Source of the DNA: Strigamia acuminata
Lineage: Eukaryota > Arthropoda > Chilopoda > Geophilomorpha > Linotaeniidae
Direction of reading: 5' to 3'
Assembly (NCBI GenBank): GCA_949358305.1
Contig: OX442322.1
Location: 1,922,001-1,986,000, forward strand
DNA: 64,000 nt
The notes below the pieces were generated by a model, which worked only from the letters and a program-made list of their open reading frames with translations, was not told where the DNA came from and did not search any database. Shown piece after piece: positions 41,554 through 52,597 of the stretch (positions are counted from its first letter, which is position 1; every line of letters begins with the position of its first letter). The position numbers were made by a program, and so were the translations under genes.

Positions 41554-44500
41554 AGCAAAAACTCCGCGCCAAAACCGGATGATACGCGTCCGCGAGGCTG
41601 TTCTCGTCCGACACGAGAAGGGACATTCTTCGCCAGTGCCCCACAAGCCCCAGCGCGCCCAGTTGCACATTTCATGCAATCCAATGAATGGATTATCGAC
41701 TGTGGCGCGACGGATCACGTTTCGTACGTTCGAGCTTGGTTTACGGATTTTGTGGACATCGTGCCTTTCGATATCGAACTCGGACAAGGCAAGTCCAAGG
41801 TGACAGGAAAAGGAAATGTCCGACTTCTCACCAGGATAGACGACTGCAACTGTATCGTGAATTTGACGAATGTACTCTTTGCACCGAACTTCGAAGCAAA
41901 TTTAATTTCGGTTTCTAAGATTGATAAAACCCGTCACCACATTCACTTCTACAACGGTGAGGTCAACATCTATCAATCGGACATTCAAAGTTCTATTCTT
42001 CGGGCAAAGGAGAAGGCAGGATTGTATTATGTGGACGGTTTATGTTCGACTCCTTCTGTGTCTGCGGCGATTTCGACTCCAGTGTCGACGATAATTCCGA
42101 CATCCGTTCAGCAAACGCCGGTACTGACTTACGTCACCACAGAAGTGGATTTTGAGAACATTCCGAGACAGAAAAAGGGGAAATCGAAACAAGGAGACAT
42201 TACGGATTTTCGCATAGAAATGCCACCAATTCCGAAGCAAATTCCGAATCAAATCATAAATCCTATCCAGTCTCAAACTGCTCCCAAATCCACCAATGTC
42301 CAGCCTGATCCTCCTATCCATTCCTATTCCAACGTTCTCCAATCCATTCCGACAACGCCATTACCTAATACTCCTCCTGCCATACCTCCTCCTCCGAGCA
42401 ATCCTTCTAAGTCACCAAAGAAAGTGATTGCTAATCCCGCAACCGTAAAGGACGCTACGGGTCTATGGCACAGCAGATTAGGGCATTTGCACACAAATGC
42501 AATGCGCCTGTTGGCGAATAATGATCAAGTTTACGGAATGGAACCGGGAGAAGTTAAACAGGAACTTGCTTGCAATGACTGCCGTCTTGCAAAATCGATT
42601 AAGATTTCCCACAAACCGGACCTTCACCCGAGCACTACAAAAGCGCTCGACCTCCTACATATGGACGTGTGGGGTCCGGCTCCTGCAACATCTTTCGGCG
42701 GAGCTCGTTATGTTCTAACAATCATCGATGACGCCACCAGATACACTTGGATCACCCCATTACCGCAGAAGTCCCAAGTCTTCGATTGCTTTAAGGACTT
42801 TGCTGCTAGAGTCGAACGGGTTGCGAATACAACGATCAAAGCCATTCGCACAGACCGCGGCGGCGAGTTCATGTCAAATGAATTCGAGCGCTATTTGAAG
42901 GACAAAGGGATCCAAGGGCAGCGAACGAACCCATCAAGCCCACAGATGAATGGGACGGCCAAGCGCATTAATAGGACGATGGCAGACAACATCCGCGCGA
43001 TTCATGAAGAAACTAAACTTCCGGCCGGTCTATGGGCAGAGCTCGCTGTAACTTTTGCTTATATCAAGAACAGAAGTCCTCATTCACGTTTAAAGAATCA
43101 AGTTCCCTATGTGCTTTGGCGTGAACGAGCATTGTCTTTGCGACATTTACGGAAGATCGGATCTAAGTGTTGGGTCCACTACACAGCGCCGGGCCGTAAA
43201 AAGCTTGACCCACGCGCATGGGAAGGATACCTCGTTGGGTACGCGGTTGCAACTCGTGGCTATAGAATTTGGAATCCCATTGATAAGAAGGTCACGGAGT
43301 CTGCACATGTCCGCATAGACGAACATCAATCGTATCGCAAATCTCTCCGAAACGTACCAAATGGCAACAATGAATCCTTTTCCGAACCCAACAACGAGCA
43401 ACAAAGAGTGTCATTCAACGACACCATCGAATATGCAAACTGGTCGATCAAACCAGCGTCAGACGACGAGAATTCGATATCGGAAGAAAAATCTGCATCC
43501 AAGTCGGCTTCTAAATCAAAGACGCCACCTATACAGATTGTTCACATTCCACCCCCATCAACGCCGGAACGACAGTTATTGGAACTTTGCGCATCGACAT
43601 TGCCAACTCCAGCTCGTGGTTCCGTATCACATCCCATCACTAATGAGGAACACGAACAAATAGCTGAAGGACAGGACACCGACGATGACGCTGAGCAGAT
43701 CGAAGAATTTGCGGTTCAACCGGACGCGGAAGAATTGCAACTGAATCAGTCTGCCCATGTGTCACCGGAAACGTCCAATGCCAGTTCTCCCGGCCTTTCA
43801 CCACCGACTTCGCCAAATCGTTTCATCACGTTACGCAGGAAAGCCGGCCCGAATATCTTACAGCATACAATGCCAATTTTCGATCAGGGGCAAATGTCTC
43901 CATTGCCTCCTGGCGCAACACATGTTGCAGCTCCTTCTGCCGGCAAGACATCATTCTATTGGCGTTATGTTGGCGGAAACACGGTATTCCGTAGATGGAT
44001 TCGCGAAGAACATCTACGCAAAGATCAACAGCCAGGTTCGATAGACATTGATGTCTACTACTTTCCGGAACCCGGCCTCCGACTTCGATCTCGCAGAGAC
44101 GTCGAAGAGTTTTGTGTCATGAACAATCTCCCTTACGACCCCGAGCTATTCTTTTTCGGCAATATGGAGCACACGCTACCGTTGATTCCTACAACTCGAC
44201 ATGCCGCTCATCTCTGTCGCAAAGAACCGTCATCGTATGCGGAAATTCCCAAATTCGACGACGCTCCAAAGTGGCGCGAAGCCATCGGTGAAGAGTTGGG
44301 AACTTTCAAGGAGCGGGAGATTTATGTCGAAGTGCCGAAACCGCCTAATACAACAATCTTGGGTTGTAAATGGATTTTCAAACTCAAATCAGATGCGACC
44401 GGAAAAATTACTCGATATCGTGCTCGACTTGTCGCCCAAGGCTTTCGCCAAACTTTCGGAATCGATTACGACGAAGTCTTCAGCCCAGTAGTGAATTTCG

Positions 44501-45747
44501 TCCTTATTCGTCTATTCTTTTGCCTTTTGGTAGTGCTACGAGGATGGAAAGATGCACATCTCGACGTCAAATGTGCATACCTGTACGGGGACCTCGAGCA
44601 CAAGGTCTACATGCGCATCCCGGCAGGTGCCACCTGTAATCACCCCGACAACATTTGGTTACTCGTGAAATCGCTTTACGGACTCCACCAGTCTGGTAGA
44701 CAATGGTACCTGAAACTGGACGAAGCACTTCGAGCCCTCGGATTCCGAAAAATGCCTGCTTGCAACTGCGTGTACATCTATGGCAATTGCGCAGTTATGT
44801 TAGTCTACGTCGATGATATCGTTCTTTTCTACGCAGCCGACAGTGTTTTGGACCGGATTATTCGACTTATTACCTCGAAATTCGACATCGTCAACCTCGG
44901 TCCAATCACCAAACTGCTAGGAGTCGAGTTTATCCGCGAGATGGGACGCACTTACATCTCTCAACGTGCGTACATCGCTAAACTCGTTCAGAAATACGGG
45001 ACATCGACCAATCGACTCGTTAAAGTACCAGTAACACCCGGAACCACATTAGTTCGAGCATCGACAGAAGACCTGATCGATTTTCCTTACCGCTCACTCA
45101 TCGGGTCACTGCTTTTTCTGGCATCACGAACGCGCCCCGACATCTTATTCTCCGTCATCTCGCTTTCACAATTCAACACGTGCTACGACAATTCACATAT
45201 TCGTGCCCTTCTGCAAGTTCTCCAATACGTAGCCAATACTTCGGACTATTGCATCGAACTTTCCAACTGTGAATCGAGTCAGTTATGGGCTTATGTGGAT
45301 GCCTCGTGGGCTAGCGACCTGGCGACATCTTTAAGTTTCGGCGGCTTCATAACATATATCGGGAATGTGCCAATTGGCTGGTCGTGTCGAAAACAATCGA
45401 CTGTTGCGTGTTCAACTATGGAAGCGGAATTCCTCGCCCTAGTTGAATGCGTGAAGGAAACCTTTTGGCTCGACAACATCTTCACCGAATTCCCGATTCT
45501 TAACCGCCTGTCTCGTCCGATTATTTACTCCGATGCCCTAGCCAGCATACAATTCACATCCAACGACGTGGAAAACTCGAAGACGAAGCATATCCGCGTC
45601 AAGTATCACTGGCTCAGGGAATGGTATACGGCAGGCTGTTTCGATCTCCGCAAGGTGTCCAGCGAGCACAACGTCGCGGACATATTCACTAAGTGGCTCA
45701 GTTCAGAGCGTCTTCAGTCGTTGATCTCCCGTGTGTTCCGACTTTAG
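41554..45747 (+). CDS. Copia-C pol: protease, integrase, RT, RNase H
   Basis: Open from the gag TGA to TAG/TAA-type stop 45745-45747. Counting from the Met at 41674: protease IIDCGATDHV at residue 9; GAG-pre-integrase WHSRLGHLH 264; integrase HMDVWGP (Asp 331) and RTDRGGEF (Asp 394); at the expected third acid the residue is Lys 430 (AAG, 42961-42963) in NGTAKRINR; RT GCKWIFKLKSDATGKI about 893 and VYVDDIVLF 1045; RNase H YVDASWASD and STMEAEFLAL about 1248; C-terminal TKHIRVKYHWL. Everything else looks functional, so the Lys is the main doubt about integrase activity. Confidence 0.93.
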   Translation, partial: SKNSAPKPDDTRPRGCSRPTREGTFFASAPQAPARPVAHFMQSNEWIIDCGATDHVSYVRAWFTDFVDIVPFDIELGQGKSKVTGKGNVRLLTRIDDCNCIVNLTNVLFAPNFEANLISVSKIDKTRHHIHFYNGEVNIYQSDIQSSILRAKEKAGLYYVDGLCSTPSVSAAISTPVSTIIPTSVQQTPVLTYVTTEVDFENIPRQKKGKSKQGDITDFRIEMPPIPKQIPNQIINPIQSQTAPKSTNVQPDPPIHSYSNVLQSIPTTPLPNTPPAIPPPPSNPSKSPKKVIANPATVKDATGLWHSRLGHLHTNAMRLLANNDQVYGMEPGEVKQELACNDCRLAKSIKISHKPDLHPSTTKALDLLHMDVWGPAPATSFGGARYVLTIIDDATRYTWITPLPQKSQVFDCFKDFAARVERVANTTIKAIRTDRGGEFMSNEFERYLKDKGIQGQRTNPSSPQMNGTAKRINRTMADNIRAIHEETKLPAGLWAELAVTFAYIKNRSPHSRLKNQVPYVLWRERALSLRHLRKIGSKCWVHYTAPGRKKLDPRAWEGYLVGYAVATRGYRIWNPIDKKVTESAHVRIDEHQSYRKSLRNVPNGNNESFSEPNNEQQRVSFNDTIEYANWSIKPASDDENSISEEKSASKSASKSKTPPIQIVHIPPPSTPERQLLELCASTLPTPARGSVSHPITNEEHEQIAEGQDTDDDAEQIEEFAVQPDAEELQLNQSAHVSPETSNASSPGLSPPTSPNRFITLRRKAGPNILQHTMPIFDQGQMSPLPPGATHVAAPSAGKTSFYWRYVGGNTVFRRWIREEHLRKDQQPGSIDIDVYYFPEPGLRLRSRRDVEEFCVMNNLPYDPELFFFGNMEHTLPLIPTTRHAAHLCRKEPSSYAEIPKFDDAPKWREAIGEELGTFKEREIYVEVPKPPNTTILGCKWIFKLKSDATGKITRYRARLVAQGFRQTFGIDYDEVFSPVVNFVLIRLFFCLLVVLRGWKDAHLDVKCAYLYGDLEHKVYMRIPAGATCNHPDNIWLLVKSLYGLHQSGRQWYLKLDEALRALGFRKMPACNCVYIYGNCAVMLVYVDDIVLFYAADSVLDRIIRLITSKFDIVNLGPITKLLGVEFIREMGRTYISQRAYIAKLVQKYGTSTNRLVKVPVTPGTTLVRASTEDLIDFPYRSLIGSLLFLASRTRPDILFSVISLSQFNTCYDNSHIRALLQVLQYVANTSDYCIELSNCESSQLWAYVDASWASDLATSLSFGGFITYIGNVPIGWSCRKQSTVACSTMEAEFLALVECVKETFWLDNIFTEFPILNRLSRPIIYSDALASIQFTSNDVENSKTKHIRVKYHWLREWYTAGCFDLRKVSSEHNVADIFTKWLSSERLQSLISRVFRL

Positions 45748-45951
45748 ACTTTATTATGACATTCTTTTGTTATTTACCCGACTTCGAGGATCGCCAAGTT
45801 TCTGCGGGAATATTCGGGCCTACGTGGCGTTTTCAATAACAGTACCCGGCTCGGCGATTCGACTTTATTATTTATCTTCGATTATTATCTACTGTAATTC
45901 CAGTTATTGCACTTCGTTTCCCCTGATTCTATCTCCATCGAAAGGGGGAAT

Positions 45952-46495
45952 TGTTGGTCTATAGGACCGCCAGTTGTGTCGATGTGACATAAAATCACAT
46001 TCTCATTGTTTAATTATCTAACTTCGATGTATTTATCCCGTGTTTATTCATATCCGATGATATTTGTTATTTAGATCTTTTGCATTTGCTTATCACTATT
46101 TAACACACAGTATCATGCTGTGTCCAGTGTTTTTCTTTAATTCAATGCTTATTTGTTTGTATAACTTCTTATCACGACACCAGGTGTCGTTATTGTCTCA
46201 CTTCTACATCCAAGATGGCGGCGACCAGCGATAGCTCTCGCCTCATGGTTATTCATGTATTTTCCAACTCATATGTGAGTATTTCGTATTGATTAAATTT
46301 ATTTTATGCTTTTAAGCATTCATTTATCATTTCTCACGGCATATAAGCGAATATCGCGGCCGTTTTGTTTACATTTTGTCCTCGACGTCGCCCACACGTT
46401 CGCACGAGTAGTGCGACGCATTGGCGAACATTTCGGCCACGTTTCGCCCGATATTTCGGCTCCATTTGGTCGTTTTCCTCTGCTACCGACCTACA
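45952..46495 (+). repeat. Copia-C 3' LTR (544 bp) with polypurine tract
   Basis: TGTTGGTCTATAGG to CGACCTACA, preceded by AAAGGGGGAAT (45941-45951) and followed by TSD GGGCT. Confidence 0.95.
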
Positions 46496-46500
46496 GGGCT

Positions 46501-49262
46501 CACTCCACCATTTGTCTGGCTTGCGGCAAAGCCCAACAGGTCGTGGCTGTCGCCCACGCCACTGCAAAAGAGGTGTGGGATGTACTGAAAGCTGCCTACC
46601 AGCCCACCACCCGGGCACGCAAAGCCCGTCTTCGGGGGAAATTTTTGGACATGCGGTTGCATGAAAACGAAGAAATGTTCGTTTTCACCGCACGAGTTGA
46701 CCGAAAGGTCGTGCAACTTGCCGACGTCAAGATTAAAATTACGGACGAGTTTCACGTCTTTCAATATCTCGATCTGCTGCCACCCCAATATGAACCGGTC
46801 AAGCAGACGGTTTACCATTGGGGTGACGCAGAGTTCACAGCGGCAGCGGTCAAGGAACGCCTGGTAGGCGAATATAACCGCTTACACGTGACGACCGATG
46901 AGTTTGGCGTGCCTGCCAAGACGCCATTGGAGAGCACTGGTGCCCTCTTTAACCAAGGCGGAAGACAACGTGGACGTGGTGGAAATGCACCCGGCGGCCC
47001 ACGCATCTGTTTCACTTGCGGTGGGACGGGCCACTTCGCCCGCAAATGCCGTACTCCGCCGAAACAGCAATTTCCTGCAAAAGGGAACCCAACTGGACAA
47101 TTTAGGGGCAACCCACGTGGCAAAGGGCATGGGAAGGGCCAGCAAAAGGCCACTGTTACTCAAGCGGACATATTTAGTGATTCCCCAGTTTCTTATTACT
47201 CAGCAGCGGTTTGGCTTCAGCAGCAACCCCCTGTGCCGGCTTCTCTCGTGTCTCACGCGAATTATGATTCACAATGGTACGTCGACACAGGGGCGACGGA
47301 CCATTTTTCCTTCAACAAAGACTGGTTCTCCGACTTCAAGCCATTAACTGGACACGTCCAACAGGGAGAAGGAAAGTCGAGAATCGAAGGGATAGGAAAT
47401 GTGACTTTGACGTCGATTTATGGAAGCCGGACCCGTGCACTTACATTGAAAAATGTATTTTATGCACCAAATTTCAGGAAAAACCTAATTTCATTAGGTC
47501 GCACGGATGAAGCTGGGGCGACGACCATTGTTAAAAATGGGAAAATGTTTATTTTCAACGACAAAATTGACGACCCCTCCGTCACGGCGGAACGTACGAG
47601 TGATCGGATGTATAAGGTCAATTGTCGTATTTCACCTGTGAACACTGCCGCATTACCTGCGCAACAGGCTGCGACAGTGTCATCTAGTCCACCTATAACA
47701 GGTGATGAAGTTGTAAATTCAATACTAACATATCCTAGTTTTAAGGACGCATTAACCCACAATTCGAGTGAGTCAGGGAAACCTGCACCAGCGGTTAAGG
47801 GGCAAGCGAGTGTTGCGAACAACGCGCCTGCGAACGTTACGGATAATGCGCAAGCGAATGTTTCAAATAAGATCAAGTCGAAGACTGCCAATGCCTCTAA
47901 GCAGGCAAGTTCAATTGTGCGAAACAAGGCAGAGAATGAGAGTAATTCTACAAATGGGGTTAAGACTTTTGACAAGAGGGATAAAGCTCAGACGATGGAC
48001 ATTTGGCATTCCCGTTTTGGACATTTAAATGCGAAGGGCATAGCAGGTTTGGAGAAGTCAACTGACGTTTTTGGGCTGAAACTCTCGAATAAGGAGTTGT
48101 CGACGTGTGACTCTTGCGCCAGGACGAAGAGCACACGTGCTAGTTTTCCCCCAATAATTGGAATTACGACAAAAAGTATTTTGGAAATAGTGCACCTAGA
48201 CGTGTGGGGCCCCGCTCCAGTTCAAACATTGGGTGGGGCGTACTATTATCTCATTCTCATCGATGATTTTTCCTGCTTTATGTGGATCATCATTGTGAAA
48301 AAGAAGAGTGACGTTTTGGGGCATTTCAAACAATGGCTTCTTGAGATCGAAAGGACAACTTCTAAGAAGGTGAAGGCCATCAAAACAGACAACGGAGGGG
48401 AGTTTGTGTCCAAACAATGGGACGATTATGCATCGAAAATTGGTCTGAAGTGCATGAGGCCTAAAGCATACAGCCTAGAAATGAATTCGGTCGCGGAAAG
48501 AGCGAATCACACCATTCTTAATGGGATTCGGGCCCTTCTCATTGAGAACAAATTTCCTCCTACTTTATGGGCAGAACTTGCAGTTTCTGTCGTATATCTG
48601 AAGAATCGTTTTCCACACATGGGAATTGGTGGGAAAACACCTTATACTGTGTTTTATAACAAGAAATTGTCCCTTCGCCATGTCAAGTGCATTGGCTCAC
48701 TAACTTATGTCCACATTCCTTCCCAAACACGGGTTGGGAAACTGCAGGAAAGGGCATGGGCTGGGGCACTGGTTGGATATGCCGCTTCTACACGCGGCTA
48801 CAGAATCTGGGATCCGAATAAAAATCAAGTGTTCTTATCTAAACACGTCAGAATTTTCGAGAATAATTTCTGGTACGAATTGGGGACGAGCACATCACCT
48901 GAGCTTGAGGAGAATGTTGACACTTCGGGTTCAGACTCATCATTTTCTGACGATAACAGTATTGTTGGGGATCCTATTATGGAAGAGATTCAGGAAGTTC
49001 CGGAAATTCCGGGAGTTCCGGAGATCCCGGAACCCCCTCCTGCGATACAGGAAGTTCCACGACCGGTTCCGCAACAGAAAGTGAAACCTGCATTGCCCAC
49101 GACCCCAAAGCCTGCTTTTAGGCCAGAATTGAGGCCGGCCGCCAAGCAGGCAGCTCAGCATCCCACAGTTATACCTGTTGAGGAGGTCCCTATTCCTGAA
49201 GATGGGGATACTGGGGATGAGCCTGTTGAAGAAATTGGTGGGGCGAAAGGGGTGATGGAAAT
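46501..49262 (+). CDS. Copia-J gag, protease and integrase
   Basis: It resumes in phase with 39120. Gag core HATAKEVWDVLKAAYQPTTR, knuckle CFTCGGTGHFARKC (47008), protease WYVDTGATDHFSF (47284), VFYAPNFRKNLISLG, GAG-pre-integrase WHSRFGHLNAKG with CDSCAR, integrase with HLDVWGP (Asp 48199), KTDNGGEF (Asp 48388) and SVAERANH (Glu 48496), so the DDE triad is complete. Then a Pro-rich linker (PEIPGVPEIPEPPPA). The frame breaks near 49250 in a run of G (GGGGCGAAAGGGG). Confidence 0.9.
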
Positions 49263-49558
49263 TACTTCAACATCTATCCTGATAATGATGGGGAACTTGA
49301 AATTCCTCCTGGGATTCAAACACGACGTGGATCACGATCAAAGAAGAAGAAAGGGGACGTGATTTTACACCCGAAACTACTGCCGTTAAATATGGCGGAA
49401 TGGGAACGACGCGCATCCGTCCGTAAAGACGGAGCGACGGCGGGACAAATAGATGTTGTTTACATCACGCCCTTAAAGGACAAGATAAGAAGTCGAGTTG
49501 ATATCGCACGGTGGTGCGATGAAGAAGGGTACGCATATGATGCGACCTTATTTGACTT
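49263..49558 (+). pseudogene. Copia-J linker before RT, after frameshift
   Basis: In the shifted frame it reads a Lys/Arg-rich stretch, then MAEWERRASVRKDGATAGQ, DVVYITPLKDKIRSRVDIAR and YDATLFDF, matching the copia C region WIREEHLRKDQQ to YDPELFFF. It is cut by the D1 LTR before RT starts. The frameshift is probably a one-base slip in the G run. Confidence 0.82.
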
Positions 49559-49876
49559 TGTGACGGTTATAAAACCGTATTTTCCCAGATTTATCGCCAG
49601 ACGGCGCTATTTGATTAAAAAGCGGGTAATTCGATTGAATTACCAGAATTGTATTTAATTGCTAATATGACGTGAATAAATATTTAGATATTTATTAAAC
49701 CTTATAAAGTATTATTTACTTAAACAATTGATTCTACCGAATCAATATTATATTTTATATTTACTTGTTGAAGGGGACCAATCGGACCCTTCTGGACCCA
49801 ATTCCATATTAGGTCCGAACCTCAGTCTCTATTAGGTCCGGACTAGTGATCCACGAATCCGTCGATCCAGGCACCT

Positions 49877-49920
49877 GATTGGCTGTCGCCAATCTGATTG
49901 TTCTCAGGAACTATATAAGC
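49877..49920 (+). promoter_or_regulatory. D1 LTR core promoter: inverted CCAAT pair and TATA box
   Basis: GATTGGC (49877-49883) and GCCAATC (49888-49894) are inverted CCAAT boxes, and CTATATAAGC is at 49911-49920. The same layout occurs in D2 (58466-58508), though the surrounding sequence differs, which supports function. Confidence 0.8.
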
Positions 49921-51137
49921 TCTGGTTTTCTACCAGCTTCCTGGCTTGCTCTGAATAATGTTTGTATGTATTGTTGGTTATCGTTTGATTTCTCTCTTTC
50001 TTACCGACACATCAGGCCCCCTCGACTCTCATCCGACTGGATATTGTCGTTGTAGCGTCATTTCGGGAAGACTAACTCCGGTTACCAAATGGTCCCGTAA
50101 CGTTAGCCAGCTGCTCTAAGGGGCAGTAGGATTTCGTACGGTGGCTTAATATAACGGTCGTATACAGTACGACCTTGCTAAATGAAAGTAGGTCCCTCAG
50201 CTAACTGGCCTCAGTCCGCTGCAGGATGGCGGTTGTAAATAGCCCTCGCAGGTTCCTGTCTTTCTGCGATCGGTCCTTCCGCACGTTAAAAGTCGGTAAA
50301 GGCCTAATGCACAGGTAACACGCCGGGTTGGTAACCCGTGAGTAATATCCGTGAAGATGTTGCGTTAAATAACTACCTGGATAATGGTAATCCAACAGCA
50401 GTGGCTGATTAATATTTTACCCGGTGCTCGGTCTAATGACCCCGTCATCGTAAGGCATGCTGGCGGATGGAGGAGTCAAATCCTCCCGCGATGGTTCTCT
50501 TAACCGTCGTGACGGTCCCCGCCCCATCGTACACTCCGGGTCGGTATCCCGTGAACGGTATTACAAATACTGTGCTAAATAAAATACCCAGGTATTGGTA
50601 ATCCTGTAATTGGCAAGTCCATAGGAATGTTTACTTGGTGGTTGGTACCACCGATAGCGACTAAAAGCGTACAAACAAATACTCGGCGCCTGATCACGAG
50701 ATCTTGTCGTCGTAAGGCATGCTGGCGGATGGAGCCTCAACAACTCCCGCGACGGTCCTGTCGACTGTCGTGACTGGCCCCGCCCCATTAATATTTATAC
50801 AACAATTCATTTGTTGTATTCCACTAATCACTTTGTATTTATTTGACCTGGAATATTCTACAGAATATTCCTTTCCATACGAAGGACTCTTCGTATTATT
50901 AGATATTCGAGCTGCGGACCAAATACGTCTCCGTAGCATTATTTGTGACGATGCCGCAAAGTCAGCCGTACCCTTCGTGCATCGCCCGGATCCTCAACCA
51001 GTGTAGCCGCCGCTTACACGTATCCAGAACCCCGAACCAGTTGTATTCGTAGAACTAGGCAGGTAAAACCGTAAGTTTGTATCATTTCGTTGTTTTATTC
51101 ATTTAGAGCACATTTCGTAGCTTATCTCTGTTAGGTT

Positions 51138-51155
51138 GTTGTTAGTCTTAACAAC
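51138..51155 (+). other. D1 LTR-end hairpin
   Basis: GTTGTTA / TAACAAC with loop GTCT lies about 70 bases before the PBS. In D2 the matching hairpin is GTTGCTAA / TTAGCAAC (59810-59827). One stem pair is T-A here and C-G there. Confidence 0.75.
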
Positions 51156-51222
51156 GTCTTGTTCCGACCGATTTATCTTGTTAAATGGCTATTAAATCAG
51201 CCAAAAGTTGAATCGTCACAAG

Positions 51223-51240
51223 TGGAGGTTCTACCGAGAT
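51223..51240 (+). promoter_or_regulatory. D1 primer binding site, tRNA-Gln type
   Basis: TGGAGGTTCTACCGAGAT lies two bases after the LTR. It fits the complement of animal tRNA-Gln 3' ends with one mismatch. A weaker copy of the LTR end and PBS (GTCACAAGCGGTTCTACCGA) stands at 51401-51420. Confidence 0.78.
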
Positions 51241-52320
51241 AAGGCTGCAAAAATTCAAGTGAATTTTGAGTTGTGTGTGTTTATGAGAATTTGGAAATGT
51301 GCTTACGGTGTTAAAATTTCAAATGAAATTTTTTACGGTAAAATTAATGTTTGTTTTACAGTTCTCCTCGTGAAACTTTTCTAGGAATTTCATTAGGACC
51401 GTCACAAGCGGTTCTACCGACGATAGACTACAATTTCTTATTCGAATGAATTTGGAAATCGTGCTCGTGAAAAGTGGAGTTTGGATAATTTAGTCTTACG
51501 ACAAAATTTCTTGTAAAATAAGTTTCGAACGAAATTTATATCTTTACTAAATGTATTGAATGTTGTTTTGTGATTAAAATCACAAGAACAACGATTGTAT
51601 TCACTTTAATTTGTTTTTCTGAAGAAAAAATTATATATTTGTGTAAAATGATAATTTTACCGCGTGGTCAGGCCTAAAAACCTACCACGAAAGTTTGAAA
51701 ATCTTGCCCGAACTTGTCGCTGTTACGTCCGCCCGGGTAACGTCGTTTCGCCGTCGTCGATCCGAGAAACCACGTGGTTGGGCTTAATACATAAAGTTCG
51801 AACATTTCTCGAAGGAAATTCAAAAATGAATTCCAGTATTCGCCGGTTGTTTTGATTAAAACAACCAAGTTTAATTCTGTTTGAGATTTCAAATAAAGAA
51901 TGTTTTTATATTTCAAGGCCTAATTTTATTTGATTAAATAAAACGAAGGAAAAGTTGATTCAATGGAATAAAAGATATTTTATTTCGATAAATTGTTCTA
52001 CATACCTGATTTACATTCTAATTTACAAATGTGTTAATCACCTTTTGGTTTTAAGTCTTTAAAACCAATTTCGCGAATAGAATCCCATTCGAACTTAGCA
52101 AAGACTTTTGCTGCTACGATTGCCTAGCAACGGTGTTTTACGGGAAAGCTACCCAAATTGAACGATTTAACGTGCTTTCACAAATTGTTACTAAACGATT
52201 TAAAAATGTCGAGAATCCAGTTTATTCAAAGTAATAAATCTCATGATAAGTGTAATTCACTTGCATTGTGTTTTTCTGCAGGAAAATCAAACATTTGCGT
52301 AAAGAACGAAAAGTATAATT
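51241..52320 (+). repeat. D1 leader, left part, with hairpin module 1
   Basis: Non-coding. At 51663-51689 is a stem CGTGGT(C)AGG / CCT ACCACG around CCTAAAAA. A second part, CCACGTGG GGCTTAA-like, follows near 51768. The stretch 52010-52200 contains TTGCCTAGCAA. No protein-coding potential. The module recurs in the right part and in D2. Confidence 0.75.
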
Positions 52321-52443
52321 TGTAACATAACGAGATAAATCATGGCCGTGTCGTTATGTTGAGACTCGGGCTAAACCTGGCTCTATTGTTTATTAGTTAG
52401 TCACGCCACCACTTGTGGCAGCACCGTACAACAACATGTTACA
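52321..52443 (-). repeat. Gypsy-K 3' LTR (123 bp) with polypurine tract
   Basis: It begins TGTAACAT on both strands, since the ends are inverted (TGTAACA...TGTTACA). The minus strand upstream, 52444-52458, is AAAAAAAAAGGGAGA, the polypurine tract. Confidence 0.95.
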
Positions 52444-52597
52444 TCTCCCTTTTTTTTTATAAAGCAAATGAGTAAATACTAATAATAAACATGAGAGATT
52501 ACAAAACAAAATCAGATTAGATATGACTAGCAATGAGTTATTTAACTTACTAAAACAAACAAACACACAACTTTAAATACGAGTATTAGTATTATAA

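Larger units (their letters stand above)
39121..46495 (+). mobile_element. Copia-C: full-length young copia element (7375 bp)
   Basis: LTRs 39121-39665 and 45952-46495 are about 99% identical by eye. TSD GGGCT lies at 39116-39120 and 46496-46500. PBS, leader, gag and pol in one frame, polypurine tract 45941-45951. Pol (1357 codons) is open. Gag has one short deletion near 41218 and one TGA at 41551. The host copia J frame is preserved around it. Confidence 0.96.
37321..49558 (+). mobile_element. Copia-J: copia element with copia C in its gag, cut by D1
   Basis: LTR 37321-37786, PBS, 1.1-kb leader, gag start at 38920, copia C insertion after 39120, then gag to the integrase/RT linker until the D1 LTR at 49559. 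It is a third copia subfamily, distinct from A/B and C/E/F/I. Except for one frameshift near 49250, the coding read here is open. RT, RNase H and the 3' LTR must lie beyond D1, outside the window. Confidence 0.9.
49559..51220 (+). repeat. D1 LTR (about 1.66 kb), strongly structured
   Basis: It starts TGTGACGGTTATAAAACC where the copia J frame is lost and ends CGTCACA before the PBS. It aligns along its length with 58147-59893. A duplicated unit of about 80 bases with CGTAAGGCATGCTGGCGGAT recurs at 50448 and 50710. Hairpins include GGTCGTA/TACGACC (50156-50174), GGAGGA/TCCTCC (near 50468) and ACCGTC/GACGGT (near 50502). The region downstream of the TATA box, about 1.28 kb, would be transcribed at the 5' end of the RNA. 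Confidence 0.8.

Noticed and set aside
50201-51006. Several short ORFs in the D1 LTR, with similar ones in D2.
   Set aside because: They are not conserved as proteins between the two LTRs, whereas hairpins are. They are treated as structured non-coding sequence.
52444-52597. Possible env gene in gypsy K.
   Set aside because: Only 155 bases separate the pol stop from the LTR, and no ORF is present. Gypsy H also has none.
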